Origin: Archangium violaceum
Lineage (GTDB): Bacteria; Myxococcota; Myxococcia; Myxococcales; Myxococcaceae
Direction of reading: 5' to 3'
DNA: 64,000 nucleotides
Assembly: GCF_016859125.1 (NCBI RefSeq)
Contig: NZ_CP069338.1
Span: 4,465,501 to 4,529,500 of the forward strand
Position 1 is the stretch's first letter, and each line of letters opens with the position of its first letter. The notes under the pieces were generated by a model that made no database searches, was not told the DNA's origin, and saw only the letters and a program-made list of their open reading frames with translations. Positions 1 through 8,369 of this stretch are shown piece after piece. The position numbers and the translations under genes were made by a program.

Positions 1-19
1 TCCCTCTGGAGTTCGTGGG

Positions 20-46
20 AGCCCCTCGGTTTTCCGAGCCGGGGCT
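20..46. terminator. Bulged GC hairpin, possible terminator of an upstream gene
   Basis: AGCCCC-TCGG can pair with CCGA-(GCC bulge)-GGGGCT around a TTTT loop. There is no clear U-tract, so terminator activity is only a guess. It would belong to a gene lying before the window. Bases 1-157 otherwise show no gene. Confidence 0.3.
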
Positions 47-157
47 TGTCTGGATGCCCGCCCGGGGAACCGGCAATCAGGGGGGTTCCCGCGCCCGGGT
101 TCCAGCAATTCCTTGAGGGGATGCGCGGGATGTGGCGGGGTGGTGCCGAGGTGCTTC

Positions 158-460
158 ATGCGTGACGAGAGCTCACAGGACATGCAGGCCCAGGTCTGTC
201 ACCGCTGCCTGATGCGGCTCGACACGAGCGTGGGGGGCGTGGACCTGCCACGCCGCATTCGAGACACGCTCGCCGCGCGGGGTTGCGCCGGGTCTGTCCG
301 GGTGAGCCTCACCGGGTGCCTGGGTTACTGCCCCGTGGGGCTCGTGAGTGTCCAGCTCCGGCGCAACGGCGAGTTCTCGGATGTGGTGTTGATCGACCCG
401 GCGAGGGATGGCGCGGAGCTGATCGCTCACCTTTCTTGCCCATCTTCGGAAACGCCGTAG
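158..460 (+). CDS. Small (2Fe-2S) ferredoxin-like / DUF1636-like metal-binding protein
   Basis: About 100 residues. The N-terminal part has a C-x2-C pair (CHRC) and the centre has a CLGYCP motif, followed by a beta-strand-like stretch (VGLVSVQL). This arrangement matches thioredoxin-like [2Fe-2S] ferredoxins and the related DUF1636 metal-binding proteins, so a small soluble iron-sulfur or metal-binding role is likely; the partner is unknown. I chose the ATG at 158, which has CGAGG a few bases upstream; a TTG at 113 is also in frame but would add an unsupported Cys-rich leader. It stands alone, about 200 bp before a GYF-domain gene on the same strand. Confidence 0.75.
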   Translation: MRDESSQDMQAQVCHRCLMRLDTSVGGVDLPRRIRDTLAARGCAGSVRVSLTGCLGYCPVGLVSVQLRRNGEFSDVVLIDPARDGAELIAHLSCPSSETP

Positions 461-656
461 TCCGGTTGTCCAGGGGTTTGGACCTGCCAGGGATTTGGAG
501 TCGTCCAGAGCAGAACTTTCCTTCACGGGAAGCGCTCGGAAGTGAAAAGAACCGCTCGCGCCCGGGAATGTGAATCCTGGCTGGGGCGTCGGACGTCCTT
601 AGCTTGAGGCCCGAGCTGACCCAACGTCTGGGCAGCAGGGGCCGGTTGGAGGGCGT

Positions 657-2441
657 GTGGACGGGAACCATTCGAGCAGCGAGGGCGATTCCATTTCTCG
701 TGCGGGCAACGGGGCTCAACCCCCGCGGCTCTCTCAGTCCGAGCCCGAGGCGCCACCCAGCGTCCAGTCCGCCCTGCGTGAAGTGAGGCCGGATGACCTG
801 GATGCCATCTTCGATGGCGCGCTCTTCGGGCCGCCGACCCTGGAGACGGTTCAGGCGGAGGAGGTCTCCGACGGACGGGCCGTCGCGGCTCCCGTGCCCG
901 TGGGCGCCATGGATTGGTACATGGAGCGCAACGGGCAGCCGGCGGGTCCGTTCCGTCTGGAACGCCTGCGCGAGCTGTGGCACCAGGGCGAGTTCGACCC
1001 CGACACCCTCTTCTGGTGCGAGGCGTGGACGAACTGGAGGCCGCTGTCCCACGTGCCCGAGCTCGTCGCCGCGATGACCATCTCGGGGCTGCCCACGGTG
1101 GCCGCGGACGCGAGCGTCTCCTCGGCTTCGGTGCGCACGAAGGCGCCCGGCTCGGAGAAGAAGGTCGTCTCCGCGTTGCACTCGCTCGTGCAGCAGGAGG
1201 AGTCGTGGCTGCGCAAGCAGGAGGAGGTGAAGGAGCAGGCGAAGGAAGAGGCCCGCCAGGCCATGCTGGACGCGCCGAGCGCTCCCGTGCCGGTGGTGGC
1301 CCCGGTGGCTCCCGTGGTGCCGGTGGCTCCGCCCATGCAGCCCGTGGTGGCTCCGGTGGCTCCTGTGGCGACGGGGGGGCTGCTGGGGCCGATTCCCGTT
1401 CCTCCCCAGATGGGGGGACCGGTCGCGCAGTATCCGGGGATGCCCATGGCGCCTCCCCTCGTTCCCGCCATGATGGCCGCCCCCGTTCCTCCGGAGGCGC
1501 TCGCGCCTTCGCGGCGGGGGAGGACGTTCCTGGTCGGGGCGCTCATCGGTTCGGCGACAGCGGGCGTCATCCTGGGGGCGATGCTCCTGTTGCCCCAGGT
1601 CCGTCGCGCGCCCGAGCAGGTGCCCGTGGCTTCCGCGCAGCCCCTTGTGTCCTCCGGGCAGGCCGCGTCTCCGAGTGCCCCGGTCGTGGCCCAGACCGCT
1701 CCGCCCGCGCCCGCGCCCGTGCCCGCGCCCGCGCCCGTGGTCGCGGCGGCTCCGGCGGTGCAGCCCGCGGCGCCAGCCGTACAGCCCTCGGCTCCGGTGG
1801 CGCAGCCTCCGGCGCCTCGGCCCGAGGTCGTCGCGTCGAAGGTCGTCGCCGCTCCAGCTCGGCACGAGAAGCCGAAGTCCGTGGTGGTGGCCGCGTCTGC
1901 CTCGGAGGAGCGGGTCGCCGGGTCCGCCCCGCAGCGCCGCCAGCAGCCTCCGCCCGCGCCCGTGGCTCCGGTCACCACGGCGCGGCGCGAGGCGCCGTCC
2001 GCCGTGGACCCCACCAACTTCGATGATTCGATCGACAAGGAGTTCGAGAGGGAGCTCGGCTTCGCGAAGGGCGAGCCGAAGCACACGCCGGAGGATCCTC
2101 GCTCCAGGCGGAGCGTCTATGTGCCGCCCGAGCCTGGCGGGGACGTGCCCGAGTCCCTCTCCACCTCGGACATCGTGCAGGTGGTGAGCTCGCACAAGGA
2201 GGCCATCCTCGCCTGCATCGACACGCACGAGCCCGAGCGGATGTCGGACTCCGGCAAGGACAGGTTCGTGGTGCGTTGGCGGGTGCAGCCGTCGGGCTCC
2301 GCCACCGACGTCGCCATGGAGACCGAGGCTCTCAAGGGCACGCCGTTCGCCCGCTGCATCGAGGGGCAGGTGCGCTCGTGGAAGTTCCCGCAGCACCGGG
2401 TGCGGAGCCGCGAGCCCATCCGCTTCCCGTTCACGTACTGA
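657..2441 (+). CDS. GYF_2-domain protein with AgmX/GltJ-type C-terminal domain
   Basis: 594 aa, GTG start. Order: acidic N-terminus; GYF_2 (DUF4339) domain at about 85-140, beginning MDWYMERNGQPAGPF; charged coiled-coil-like segment at about 170-205; Pro/Ala/Val-rich linker; one membrane helix at about 288-312; a second long Pro/Ala linker; and a C-terminal domain at about 505-594 of the AgmX/PglI type (VVSSHKEAILACI ... RSWKFP ... RFPFTY). In Myxococcus, GltJ/AgmX spans the inner membrane in the gliding and polarity machinery, with a cytoplasmic GYF domain and a periplasmic TonB-like C-terminus. This protein has that topology but no N-terminal zinc-ribbon cysteines, so it is better called a GltJ-like paralogue. 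It is tail-to-tail with pdxA, 6 bp apart. Confidence 0.8.
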   Translation: MDGNHSSSEGDSISRAGNGAQPPRLSQSEPEAPPSVQSALREVRPDDLDAIFDGALFGPPTLETVQAEEVSDGRAVAAPVPVGAMDWYMERNGQPAGPFRLERLRELWHQGEFDPDTLFWCEAWTNWRPLSHVPELVAAMTISGLPTVAADASVSSASVRTKAPGSEKKVVSALHSLVQQEESWLRKQEEVKEQAKEEARQAMLDAPSAPVPVVAPVAPVVPVAPPMQPVVAPVAPVATGGLLGPIPVPPQMGGPVAQYPGMPMAPPLVPAMMAAPVPPEALAPSRRGRTFLVGALIGSATAGVILGAMLLLPQVRRAPEQVPVASAQPLVSSGQAASPSAPVVAQTAPPAPAPVPAPAPVVAAAPAVQPAAPAVQPSAPVAQPPAPRPEVVASKVVAAPARHEKPKSVVVAASASEERVAGSAPQRRQQPPPAPVAPVTTARREAPSAVDPTNFDDSIDKEFERELGFAKGEPKHTPEDPRSRRSVYVPPEPGGDVPESLSTSDIVQVVSSHKEAILACIDTHEPERMSDSGKDRFVVRWRVQPSGSATDVAMETEALKGTPFARCIEGQVRSWKFPQHRVRSREPIRFPFTY

Positions 2442-2447
2442 GCGGGG

Positions 2448-3419
2448 TCAGCGCGCGGCCAGCCGGGCGGCCTTGAGCAGCGCTTCCACCATGGGGACGC
2501 TGCTCGCCTTGCCCGTGCCGGCCAGGCTGTAGGCCGTGCCGTGGTCCGGCGAGGTCCGAGGCACTGGCAGACCGAGCGTCACGTTCACCGTCCGCTCGAA
2601 GTCCAGGGCCTTCGCCGGGATGAGGCCCTGGTCGTGGTACATGGCCAGCACGACGTCGTAGGGGAAGCGCTCCACCTGGGCGAACAGCCCATCCGCCGCG
2701 AGCGGCCCGTGCGCGTCCACCCGCAGCCGGCGCGCGCGCTTGATGGCTGGCGTGAGGACCTCCACTTCCTCGCGGCCCAGCAGTCCGCCCTCGCCCGCGT
2801 GGGGGTTGAAGCTCAGCACGCCAATCCGGGGTGTCCGGCCCACCACGGGCTTCAGGCTCCGCGACAGGAGTTGGAGCTGGCCCACCAGCCGCTCCACCGT
2901 CAGCATCCGTGACACTTCCACCAGCGGCACGTGGTTCGTCGCCAGCGCGACGCGCACCCTCGGGCCGTCCATGAGCATCAGCACCTCGCGGCCGAACGCC
3001 TCCGCGAGGACCTCCGTGTGCCCCATGAAGGGAATGCCCGCCCGGGAGATCTGCTCCTTGGACACCGGCGCCGTGCAGAGGGCGTCCACCCTGCCGGCTC
3101 GGGCCGCCTCGATGGCCGCCTGGATGAAGGCGTATTGGGCGCGGCCTCCAGCGCGGGCGGGCTTGCCCGGCACGCGGTCCTTCTCCGCCAGCTCCGTCAC
3201 CACGCAGACCGTGGGCTCCGTGGGCCGGGCCAGCGTCTGGGGCGTGGTGTGGGCGTACTTCTTGAAGAGGGGGAAGCGCGCCAGCGTGGGCCCATCTCCG
3301 AAGACGACGGGCAGCAGCGACCGGCGCACCTTGGGCAGGGAGAGGGCCTCCGCCGTGATTTCAGGGCCGATCCCGGAGACGTCTCCCAGTGAGATGCCTA
3401 CGACGGGTCGCTCGTTCAC
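2448..3419 (-). CDS. pdxA: 4-hydroxythreonine-4-phosphate dehydrogenase
   Basis: 323 aa, normal family length. PdxA oxidises 4-phosphooxy-L-threonine in the DXP-dependent branch of pyridoxal 5'-phosphate synthesis. Visible signatures: the N-terminal GISLGDVSGIGPE, FMGHTEVLA with a metal-ligand His, YHDQGLIP with another, and SPDHGTAYSLAGTG near the C-terminus. The GTG start has AGGGAAG just upstream. It is last in a minus-strand operon and follows the SurA-like foldase by 22 bp. The foldase-pdxA order echoes the surA-pdxA neighbourhood of gammaproteobacteria. Confidence 0.95.
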   Translation of the reverse strand: MNERPVVGISLGDVSGIGPEITAEALSLPKVRRSLLPVVFGDGPTLARFPLFKKYAHTTPQTLARPTEPTVCVVTELAEKDRVPGKPARAGGRAQYAFIQAAIEAARAGRVDALCTAPVSKEQISRAGIPFMGHTEVLAEAFGREVLMLMDGPRVRVALATNHVPLVEVSRMLTVERLVGQLQLLSRSLKPVVGRTPRIGVLSFNPHAGEGGLLGREEVEVLTPAIKRARRLRVDAHGPLAADGLFAQVERFPYDVVLAMYHDQGLIPAKALDFERTVNVTLGLPVPRTSPDHGTAYSLAGTGKASSVPMVEALLKAARLAAR

Positions 3420-3441
3420 GCGTCTTCCCTCTCCCTGGACA

Positions 3442-4410
3442 TCAGATCTTCACGTCGACCGAGGCCTTCTGCCGCAGCTCCTGAACGTACTGCTCGACGT
3501 ACTTCTCCGTCTTCTGCATTTTCAGCCGCTGCTCCAGTTCGTTCTTCACCTGCTCGAAGGGGGCCACGTCCACCGCGCGCCGCTCCTCCACCTTCAGCAC
3601 GTGCCAGCCGAACTGGGTGCGCACCGGCTCGCTCACCTCGCCCTCCCCGAGCGAGAAGGCGACCTTCTCGAAGGCCGGCACCATCACGCCGCGCCGGAAG
3701 AAGCCCAGGTCTCCGCCGTCCGCCGCGCTCGGGCCCTCGCTCTTCTTCTTCGCCAGCTCCGCGAAGTCCACGCCCGGCTTGCGTGCCTCCTCCGCCAGCG
3801 CGAGCGCCTTCTTGCGCGCCGCCTCCACCTGCTCCGGCGTCGCCTTCGCGTCCACCTGCACCAGGATGTGGCGCGCGTGCACCTCCGCGTCGCCCGACTC
3901 CATCTTGGAGTACTGCGTGTAGGCCGCCTTCAGGTCCTCCTCCGACACCTTCACCTTCGGCGTCACCTTGAGCTGCACCAGCTTCATGCGCGACATCTGG
4001 TTGCGCAGGAACTGCTTGTAGGTGGCGATGGTGAAGCCCTCGCCGGACAGCAGTTGCTCGAACTGCGCGTCGTCCGTGACGTTGTTCTGCCGCTTCACGT
4101 CCGCCACCGCCGCGTCCACCTCCGAGTCCGTCACGGCCAGGCCCAGCTCGCGGATCTGCTCCTCCATCAGCTTCTCGCCGATGAGCGCGTCCAGGGCGCT
4201 CTTGATGAGCCGCGTCCGCTCCTCGGCGCGCTTCTGGGGATCCCTCAACCCACCCAGCCGCGACAGCTCCGGCGCCGCGCGCTTCTCCACCTCGGAGAGC
4301 GCGATGACATCACGGTTCACCACCGCCGCCACCCGGTCCACCATCTCCGCGCGAGCCACGGCGCCGCTCAGCAACAGCGCCGCCACCATCGTCCCGATCA
4401 GCTTCTTCAT
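3442..4410 (-). CDS. SurA-like periplasmic peptidyl-prolyl isomerase
   Basis: 322 aa. A Sec signal (MKKLIGTMVAALLLSGAVARA) without a lipobox is followed by a SurA_N-like helical chaperone region (about 25-160), one parvulin domain (about 175-270; starting VHARHILV, with GGDLGFF and FGWHVLKV) and a C-terminal helix. It should act in the periplasm as a chaperone/PPIase for outer-membrane proteins. E. coli SurA has two parvulin domains; this has one. The start at 4410 is preceded by GAGGAAG and lies 8 bp after the stop of the upstream PpiC lipoprotein, so the genes are probably co-translated. Confidence 0.88.
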   Translation of the reverse strand: MKKLIGTMVAALLLSGAVARAEMVDRVAAVVNRDVIALSEVEKRAAPELSRLGGLRDPQKRAEERTRLIKSALDALIGEKLMEEQIRELGLAVTDSEVDAAVADVKRQNNVTDDAQFEQLLSGEGFTIATYKQFLRNQMSRMKLVQLKVTPKVKVSEEDLKAAYTQYSKMESGDAEVHARHILVQVDAKATPEQVEAARKKALALAEEARKPGVDFAELAKKKSEGPSAADGGDLGFFRRGVMVPAFEKVAFSLGEGEVSEPVRTQFGWHVLKVEERRAVDVAPFEQVKNELEQRLKMQKTEKYVEQYVQELRQKASVDVKI

Positions 4411-4418
4411 AGGCTTCC

Positions 4419-5417
4419 TCATTCCTTCGGTGCCGGCTGCGTGGCCGGCTTGCCGCGGATGGCCTGCAGCGTGGCTTCGTTCACCCACACCTTCGCCTTC
4501 GCCCGCAGCTCCTGCTCATATTTCGTCTGCGCCTCCGAGCGGCGCTGCTCCAGGAGCTTCGCCTCCACCTGGTCGCGCACCTCGGCGAACTCCAGCTTGC
4601 GGCCCGCCTTCTTCTCCAGCACCCGGAACAGGTGGTAGCCGTACTCCGTTTCCACCACGTCGGACACCTGGCCCACGCCCATGGAGAAGACCACCTGGTC
4701 GAAGGCCGGTGGCATCTGCCCGCGAGGGAAGAAGCCCAGGTCGCCTCCCACCTTGGCGTCCGCGCTGAGCGAATACTTGCGCGCCAGCTCCGCGAACTTC
4801 TTGCCGGACTTGAGCTGCGCCTGCACCCGCCGCGCCTCGTCCATCCCCTTCACCACGATTTGAGCGGCGCGCACCTGCTCGGGCTCGGAGAACTCCGCCT
4901 CGTGCGCCGAGTAGTAGCCGCGCAGCTCCTCCTCCGTGAGGGCCACGCGCGTGTACACCTGGTTGGCGAAGAGCTTCTCGATGGTGAGCCGCGCCGCCTC
5001 GCGCGCCTTCAGCTCCGCCATGGAGAGCTGCCCCTGCGCCAGCACCTCGTTGAAGTTGCCCGCCGGGTAATCACTCGACAGCCGCAGCACGCCCCGGTCC
5101 ACCTCCTCGGGAGTCACGGTGATGTTGTGCGTCCGGGCCTCCTGCAGCAGCACCATGCGGGAGATGAGCGTGTCCAGCAGGGCCCGCTTGTAGGGCTCCA
5201 CCTCTTCCGGGGTGTGTTGGGCGGACTCGGTGGCCGAGGAGGCGAGCTCGCGCCCCAGCTCGTTCTCGAAGTCCGCGCGGGAGAGCACCTCGCCATTCAC
5301 CGTGGCCACCACGTTGGCGTCGGGGTCCTCCTGGTCCTTCTTCGGGCAGCCGGACAGCCCCACGGCGAGTGCCAGGGTGGCGAGCAGCGGTGTGGCACGG
5401 ACGAAGGCCTGACGCAT
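4419..5417 (-). CDS. PpiC-type peptidyl-prolyl isomerase lipoprotein
   Basis: 332 aa. A signal peptide ends in the lipobox LAVGLSGC, so it is probably a lipidated periplasmic or outer-membrane foldase. A SurA_N/PrsA-like segment follows (ATVNGEVLSRADFENEL), then a parvulin domain (RAAQIVVKGMDEA ... GGDLGFFPRGQMPPAF ... YGYHLFRV). AGGAG lies 7 bases before the ATG. It is the middle of three consecutive PpiC genes, about 20 bp downstream of another lipoprotein paralogue. The client proteins are unknown. Confidence 0.88.
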   Translation of the reverse strand: MRQAFVRATPLLATLALAVGLSGCPKKDQEDPDANVVATVNGEVLSRADFENELGRELASSATESAQHTPEEVEPYKRALLDTLISRMVLLQEARTHNITVTPEEVDRGVLRLSSDYPAGNFNEVLAQGQLSMAELKAREAARLTIEKLFANQVYTRVALTEEELRGYYSAHEAEFSEPEQVRAAQIVVKGMDEARRVQAQLKSGKKFAELARKYSLSADAKVGGDLGFFPRGQMPPAFDQVVFSMGVGQVSDVVETEYGYHLFRVLEKKAGRKLEFAEVRDQVEAKLLEQRRSEAQTKYEQELRAKAKVWVNEATLQAIRGKPATQPAPKE

Positions 5418-5437
5418 GAAGGAGCTCCTTTCGACGG

Positions 5438-6469
5438 TCACGGTTGCTCCGCGGCGGCGGTGGGAAAGGGGGCGGGAATGGTACCGGGCGGAGGGCCGCT
5501 CGGGGGCAGCATGGGGCTGCTCATGTCCACGTGCACCCGCGAAAGTGTCGCGGCGTCCACGGTGAAGCCGGCGCGGCGCTCCAGGCTGGAGAGCAGCTCC
5601 GCCCAGGCCCGGGTGCGCTTCTCCTGCGAGAGGCGCCCGGTAATCTGCTGGCGCACGTCCTCGAGCTTCAGGTCCAACGCCGACTGGTGTCCGGTGAGCT
5701 GCAGCACGTGCAGGCCCGCGTCCGTCTGCACCACGCCGGTGAGCGCGCCCGGACCGCCAGGCACCAGGGCTCGCGCGGCCTCGGCTACCTCGGGCCCGAA
5801 GTCCTGGGCGAGCACCTCGAAGGAGCGGTAGCGCAGATCTCCATCCAGCGGCTGCGTGCGGGGCTCCTCGCTGTACGTACGCGCCAGCCGGCCAAAGGCG
5901 GCGAAGTCCCTGGGGGGCAGCGCCTTCGCCTCGGCGAGCACCTTCTCCGCCCTGGCGCGCGCCGCCGCCACACGGGCCGTGTCCGCTCGGGGCGCCGCGA
6001 GGAAGACATGCGAGAGCCGCACCTGCTCCGGCCGCACGTAGTCCTCCTCGTGGCTCGCGTAATACGCGGCCACCTCCGCGTCGGAGACGGGGGGCTTCGC
6101 CTCCTCGAGCTGCGAGCGCATCAGCCGGGACACCAGGGCGCGCTTGGTGCTGGCCAGCACCTCGGGGTCGTTCTGCAGCCCGCGAGCGATCGCCTCCTGC
6201 ACCAGCAGCTCGAAGCGGGCCAGGCCCTCCACGTATTCGCGCTTCTGCTCCAGCGTCTGGTAGCGCTCGCGCAGCGCGGGGCTCATCTCCTCCAGGCGCT
6301 GGCGCAGCTCCTCGGCCGTCACCTTGTCGCCCGTCCAGGAGGCCACCGGCGTGCCCCCGGACTCACGGGCATGACGGAAGTCCACCACGGCGAGGCCCGG
6401 CGCGGGGCCTCGCTCGCAGCCCGTGAGGGCCAACAGGGCGAGGGCGAGGAAACGGGAGGAGGAGGACAT
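5438..6469 (-). CDS. PpiC-type peptidyl-prolyl isomerase lipoprotein (first of three)
   Basis: 343 aa. A short signal with a lipobox (LLALTGC) is followed by a helical SurA_N-like chaperone region and a parvulin domain (VRLSHVFLAAPRADTA ... LDGDLRYRSFEVLAQDFG ... DAGLHVLQLTGHQ). The usual GGDLG motif is degenerate here (DGDLRYR), so its isomerase activity may be weaker than that of its two downstream relatives. The start at the MSSSSRF methionine gives the lipoprotein signal; upstream extension is unsupported. It is followed within 20 bp by the next PpiC gene. Confidence 0.85.
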   Translation of the reverse strand: MSSSSRFLALALLALTGCERGPAPGLAVVDFRHARESGGTPVASWTGDKVTAEELRQRLEEMSPALRERYQTLEQKREYVEGLARFELLVQEAIARGLQNDPEVLASTKRALVSRLMRSQLEEAKPPVSDAEVAAYYASHEEDYVRPEQVRLSHVFLAAPRADTARVAAARARAEKVLAEAKALPPRDFAAFGRLARTYSEEPRTQPLDGDLRYRSFEVLAQDFGPEVAEAARALVPGGPGALTGVVQTDAGLHVLQLTGHQSALDLKLEDVRQQITGRLSQEKRTRAWAELLSSLERRAGFTVDAATLSRVHVDMSSPMLPPSGPPPGTIPAPFPTAAAEQP

Positions 6470-6531
6470 GGAGTGCGGGCCCGTGGGGTAGCACGCCAGG
6501 GGGGAGCGGACAACCAGCCGTCCCCGGGGCG

Positions 6532-7548
6532 TCAAGCCCGGGTCGCGTGCGCGGACAGGAACGCCTCCACCAGCGGGAAGATTTCGTCCGGTGCCCGACG
6601 CCCCAGCACCATGTCGGCATGGCCGTAATCCTCGGCGAAGCCATGCCCCCGCCCGGCCACCACCAGCTTCACCGGGCCACCGAGGTGCTCCTGCGCCCGC
6701 GCCACGGCGAGCGGGGGAGCGAGCAGATCCTTGCTTCCCGCCAGCAACATGATGGGCAGCCTCACCCCGGCCAGTGGCTTGCGGTAGCACGTCCCGTCCG
6801 CCATGCAGAAGGAGTCCGTCGTAATCCAGTGGGCGAACTGGCGCACCACGCCGCCATAGATGTCGGAGGGCACGTTGGCCAGCGCCTTGCGCACCACGTC
6901 CGCTTCCATGTTGGAGTCCAACATCATGTAGCGGCTGAGCGGCCCCGGCGGCGCGCCGAAGAGGGCGATGCCGGTGATGCGCCGGGTGGGAATCACCTTC
7001 AAGCGCAGCAGCGGCTCTATCTTCTGGATGAAGAGCTTGACGCCCGGCTGCACCGCGAAGGTGAAGGGACTGCCCATGGCCACCGCGGCGCGCACCGGTG
7101 CCTGCGGGTTTCGCGCCAGATGGCCGTAGAGGGTGAGGCCACCCTTGGAATGGCCCACCCAGAGCACTTCCTTCGCCCCCGTGGACAGGACGGTTCGCAG
7201 GGCGCTGCGCACGTCATACTCGGCCTGGTCGTCGAAGGAGGCGTCGCCACACGGGCCCGCAAGGCCCCGGCCGCGCAGCTCCATCACCCAGCTCTCGAAG
7301 CCCGCCCGGGCCAGGTAGCGCGCCAGGCTGTAGCGCTCGTCGAAGTCCATGTGGAACCGGTTGGCCCCGAGCCCATGGCAGAGGATGACCGGCTCGGCGT
7401 ACCGGCGCTCGCCCCGGGGGTGGTAGCGCCCCAGCGCGATGGCCGCCCCGTCGTCGGTGGGCACCCGGTACAGCTCGTCCGGCTTGAAGGGCAGGGTGAG
7501 CAATCCCTCTCCCTCCCGATTGACCGCCCGGGAGAAGAGATCCGCCAT
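6532..7548 (-). CDS. Alpha/beta-fold hydrolase (lipase/esterase-like)
   Basis: About 338 aa. An alpha/beta hydrolase fold is clear: oxyanion-hole region ILCHGLGANRFH, nucleophile elbow GHSKGG, acid region GSKDLLAPP and a C-terminal GRGHGF supplying the catalytic His. AMELRGRG and PCGDASFDDQAEYDV resemble serine esterases and lipases that act on acyl chains. There is no clear signal peptide, so it is probably cytoplasmic. It sits 62 bp upstream of the three PpiC genes and may be the first gene of the operon. An in-frame GTG at 7581 would add 11 residues; neither start has a strong Shine-Dalgarno sequence. Confidence 0.85.
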   Translation of the reverse strand: MADLFSRAVNREGEGLLTLPFKPDELYRVPTDDGAAIALGRYHPRGERRYAEPVILCHGLGANRFHMDFDERYSLARYLARAGFESWVMELRGRGLAGPCGDASFDDQAEYDVRSALRTVLSTGAKEVLWVGHSKGGLTLYGHLARNPQAPVRAAVAMGSPFTFAVQPGVKLFIQKIEPLLRLKVIPTRRITGIALFGAPPGPLSRYMMLDSNMEADVVRKALANVPSDIYGGVVRQFAHWITTDSFCMADGTCYRKPLAGVRLPIMLLAGSKDLLAPPLAVARAQEHLGGPVKLVVAGRGHGFAEDYGHADMVLGRRAPDEIFPLVEAFLSAHATRA

Positions 7549-7693
7549 CCGCGTCAGCCTGGGCCCGTTTCGGTTCGTCACGACTGGAATCTAATGCCCT
7601 CGAGTACGAGTGCCTTGTTGAAAATCCTACGCACCCACATGTCGGCAGAACGGTTGCAGAGGTACTCCCCCGTTCATTCCGGGAGGCTCGTGG

Positions 7694-7957
7694 ATGCGGC
7701 AGAAGCCTACGCTAGCGGAAAAGTTGTCCTCGATTGAAGTCACCCTGGTTCCCAGTGATACCCTCCTGCGTGCCCTGCGAGTGATGGAGCGGTACCGCGT
7801 CTGCCTGCTCCCTGTCGTTGGGGAGGCGGGGAGGCTGGTGGGGCTCATCAGCAGGTCCCACGTGCTGTCGGCCTGGGGGGTGGACCCCCTGCTGCCGGTG
7901 TCGCTGGTGATGGCGGCATGTGAGAGGCCCCGAGGAGAATGTCTGGTGGCCCCGTGA
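7694..7957 (+). CDS. Small single CBS-domain protein
   Basis: 87 aa. Residues about 15-62 form one CBS motif (LVPSDTLLRALRVMERYRV, then LLPVV and RLVGLISRSHVL). CBS domains usually work as pairs and bind adenosine nucleotides, so this protein would need to dimerise. GGGAGG sits 7 bases before the ATG, which strongly supports the start. The last residues run slightly into a low-complexity region before the GIY-YIG gene. Confidence 0.75.
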   Translation: MRQKPTLAEKLSSIEVTLVPSDTLLRALRVMERYRVCLLPVVGEAGRLVGLISRSHVLSAWGVDPLLPVSLVMAACERPRGECLVAP

Positions 7958-8021
7958 GGGGCCCGGCATTCCAAGCAGGCATCCGGACGGGCGTGGGCGT
8001 GCGCTATGCTGCCGCTCCGCC

Positions 8022-8279
8022 GTGCCGGACGCCTGGACCGTCTACATGGTGCGCTGCCGGGACGGGACGCTCTACACCGGCGCCACCAACAACCTCGAAC
8101 GCCGCCTGGCCACCCACAACCGGGGCCGGGGCGCCGCCTATACCCGTGCCCGCCTGCCGGTGACGCTCGTCTGGAGCGAGCCGGCGGCCGACCGGAGCGC
8201 CGCCCTGCGCCGCGAGGCGGCCCTCAAGCGTCTCTCACGCCTCGAGAAACTCCGCCTTGTCCAACGGGTGCGCCGCTGA
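8022..8279 (+). CDS. GIY-YIG nuclease family protein (YhbQ/UPF0213-like)
   Basis: About 85 aa. It shows the GIY-YIG fold signatures: WTVYMVRCRDGTLYTGATN (with Y..Y..G), ERRLATHNRGRGAAYT and a C-terminal EAALKRLSRLEKL. It belongs to the small stand-alone group (UPF0213/YhbQ) linked to DNA structure or repair, without partner domains. Start choice is uncertain: the GTG at 8022 gives the usual family length, but no good Shine-Dalgarno sequence is visible. Confidence 0.8.
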   Translation: MPDAWTVYMVRCRDGTLYTGATNNLERRLATHNRGRGAAYTRARLPVTLVWSEPAADRSAALRREAALKRLSRLEKLRLVQRVRR

Positions 8280-8369
8280 CCCGGGCTGGGTTTTGTTTGA
8301 CCCCATTTTGTGACACTGTTCGGAACGCAACTCTCCATACCCTAGAAATCGGGGGAGACCGGCTCGGAC

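Noticed and set aside
309-2396. Long minus-strand open frame opposite the GYF gene
   Set aside because: It is rich in Arg/Gly/His with no domain signature and is fully antisense to a well-supported gene. It is an artefact of high GC.
5438-6790. Longer product of the first PpiC gene
   Set aside because: The upstream extension is low-complexity and would bury the lipoprotein signal at MSSSSRF.
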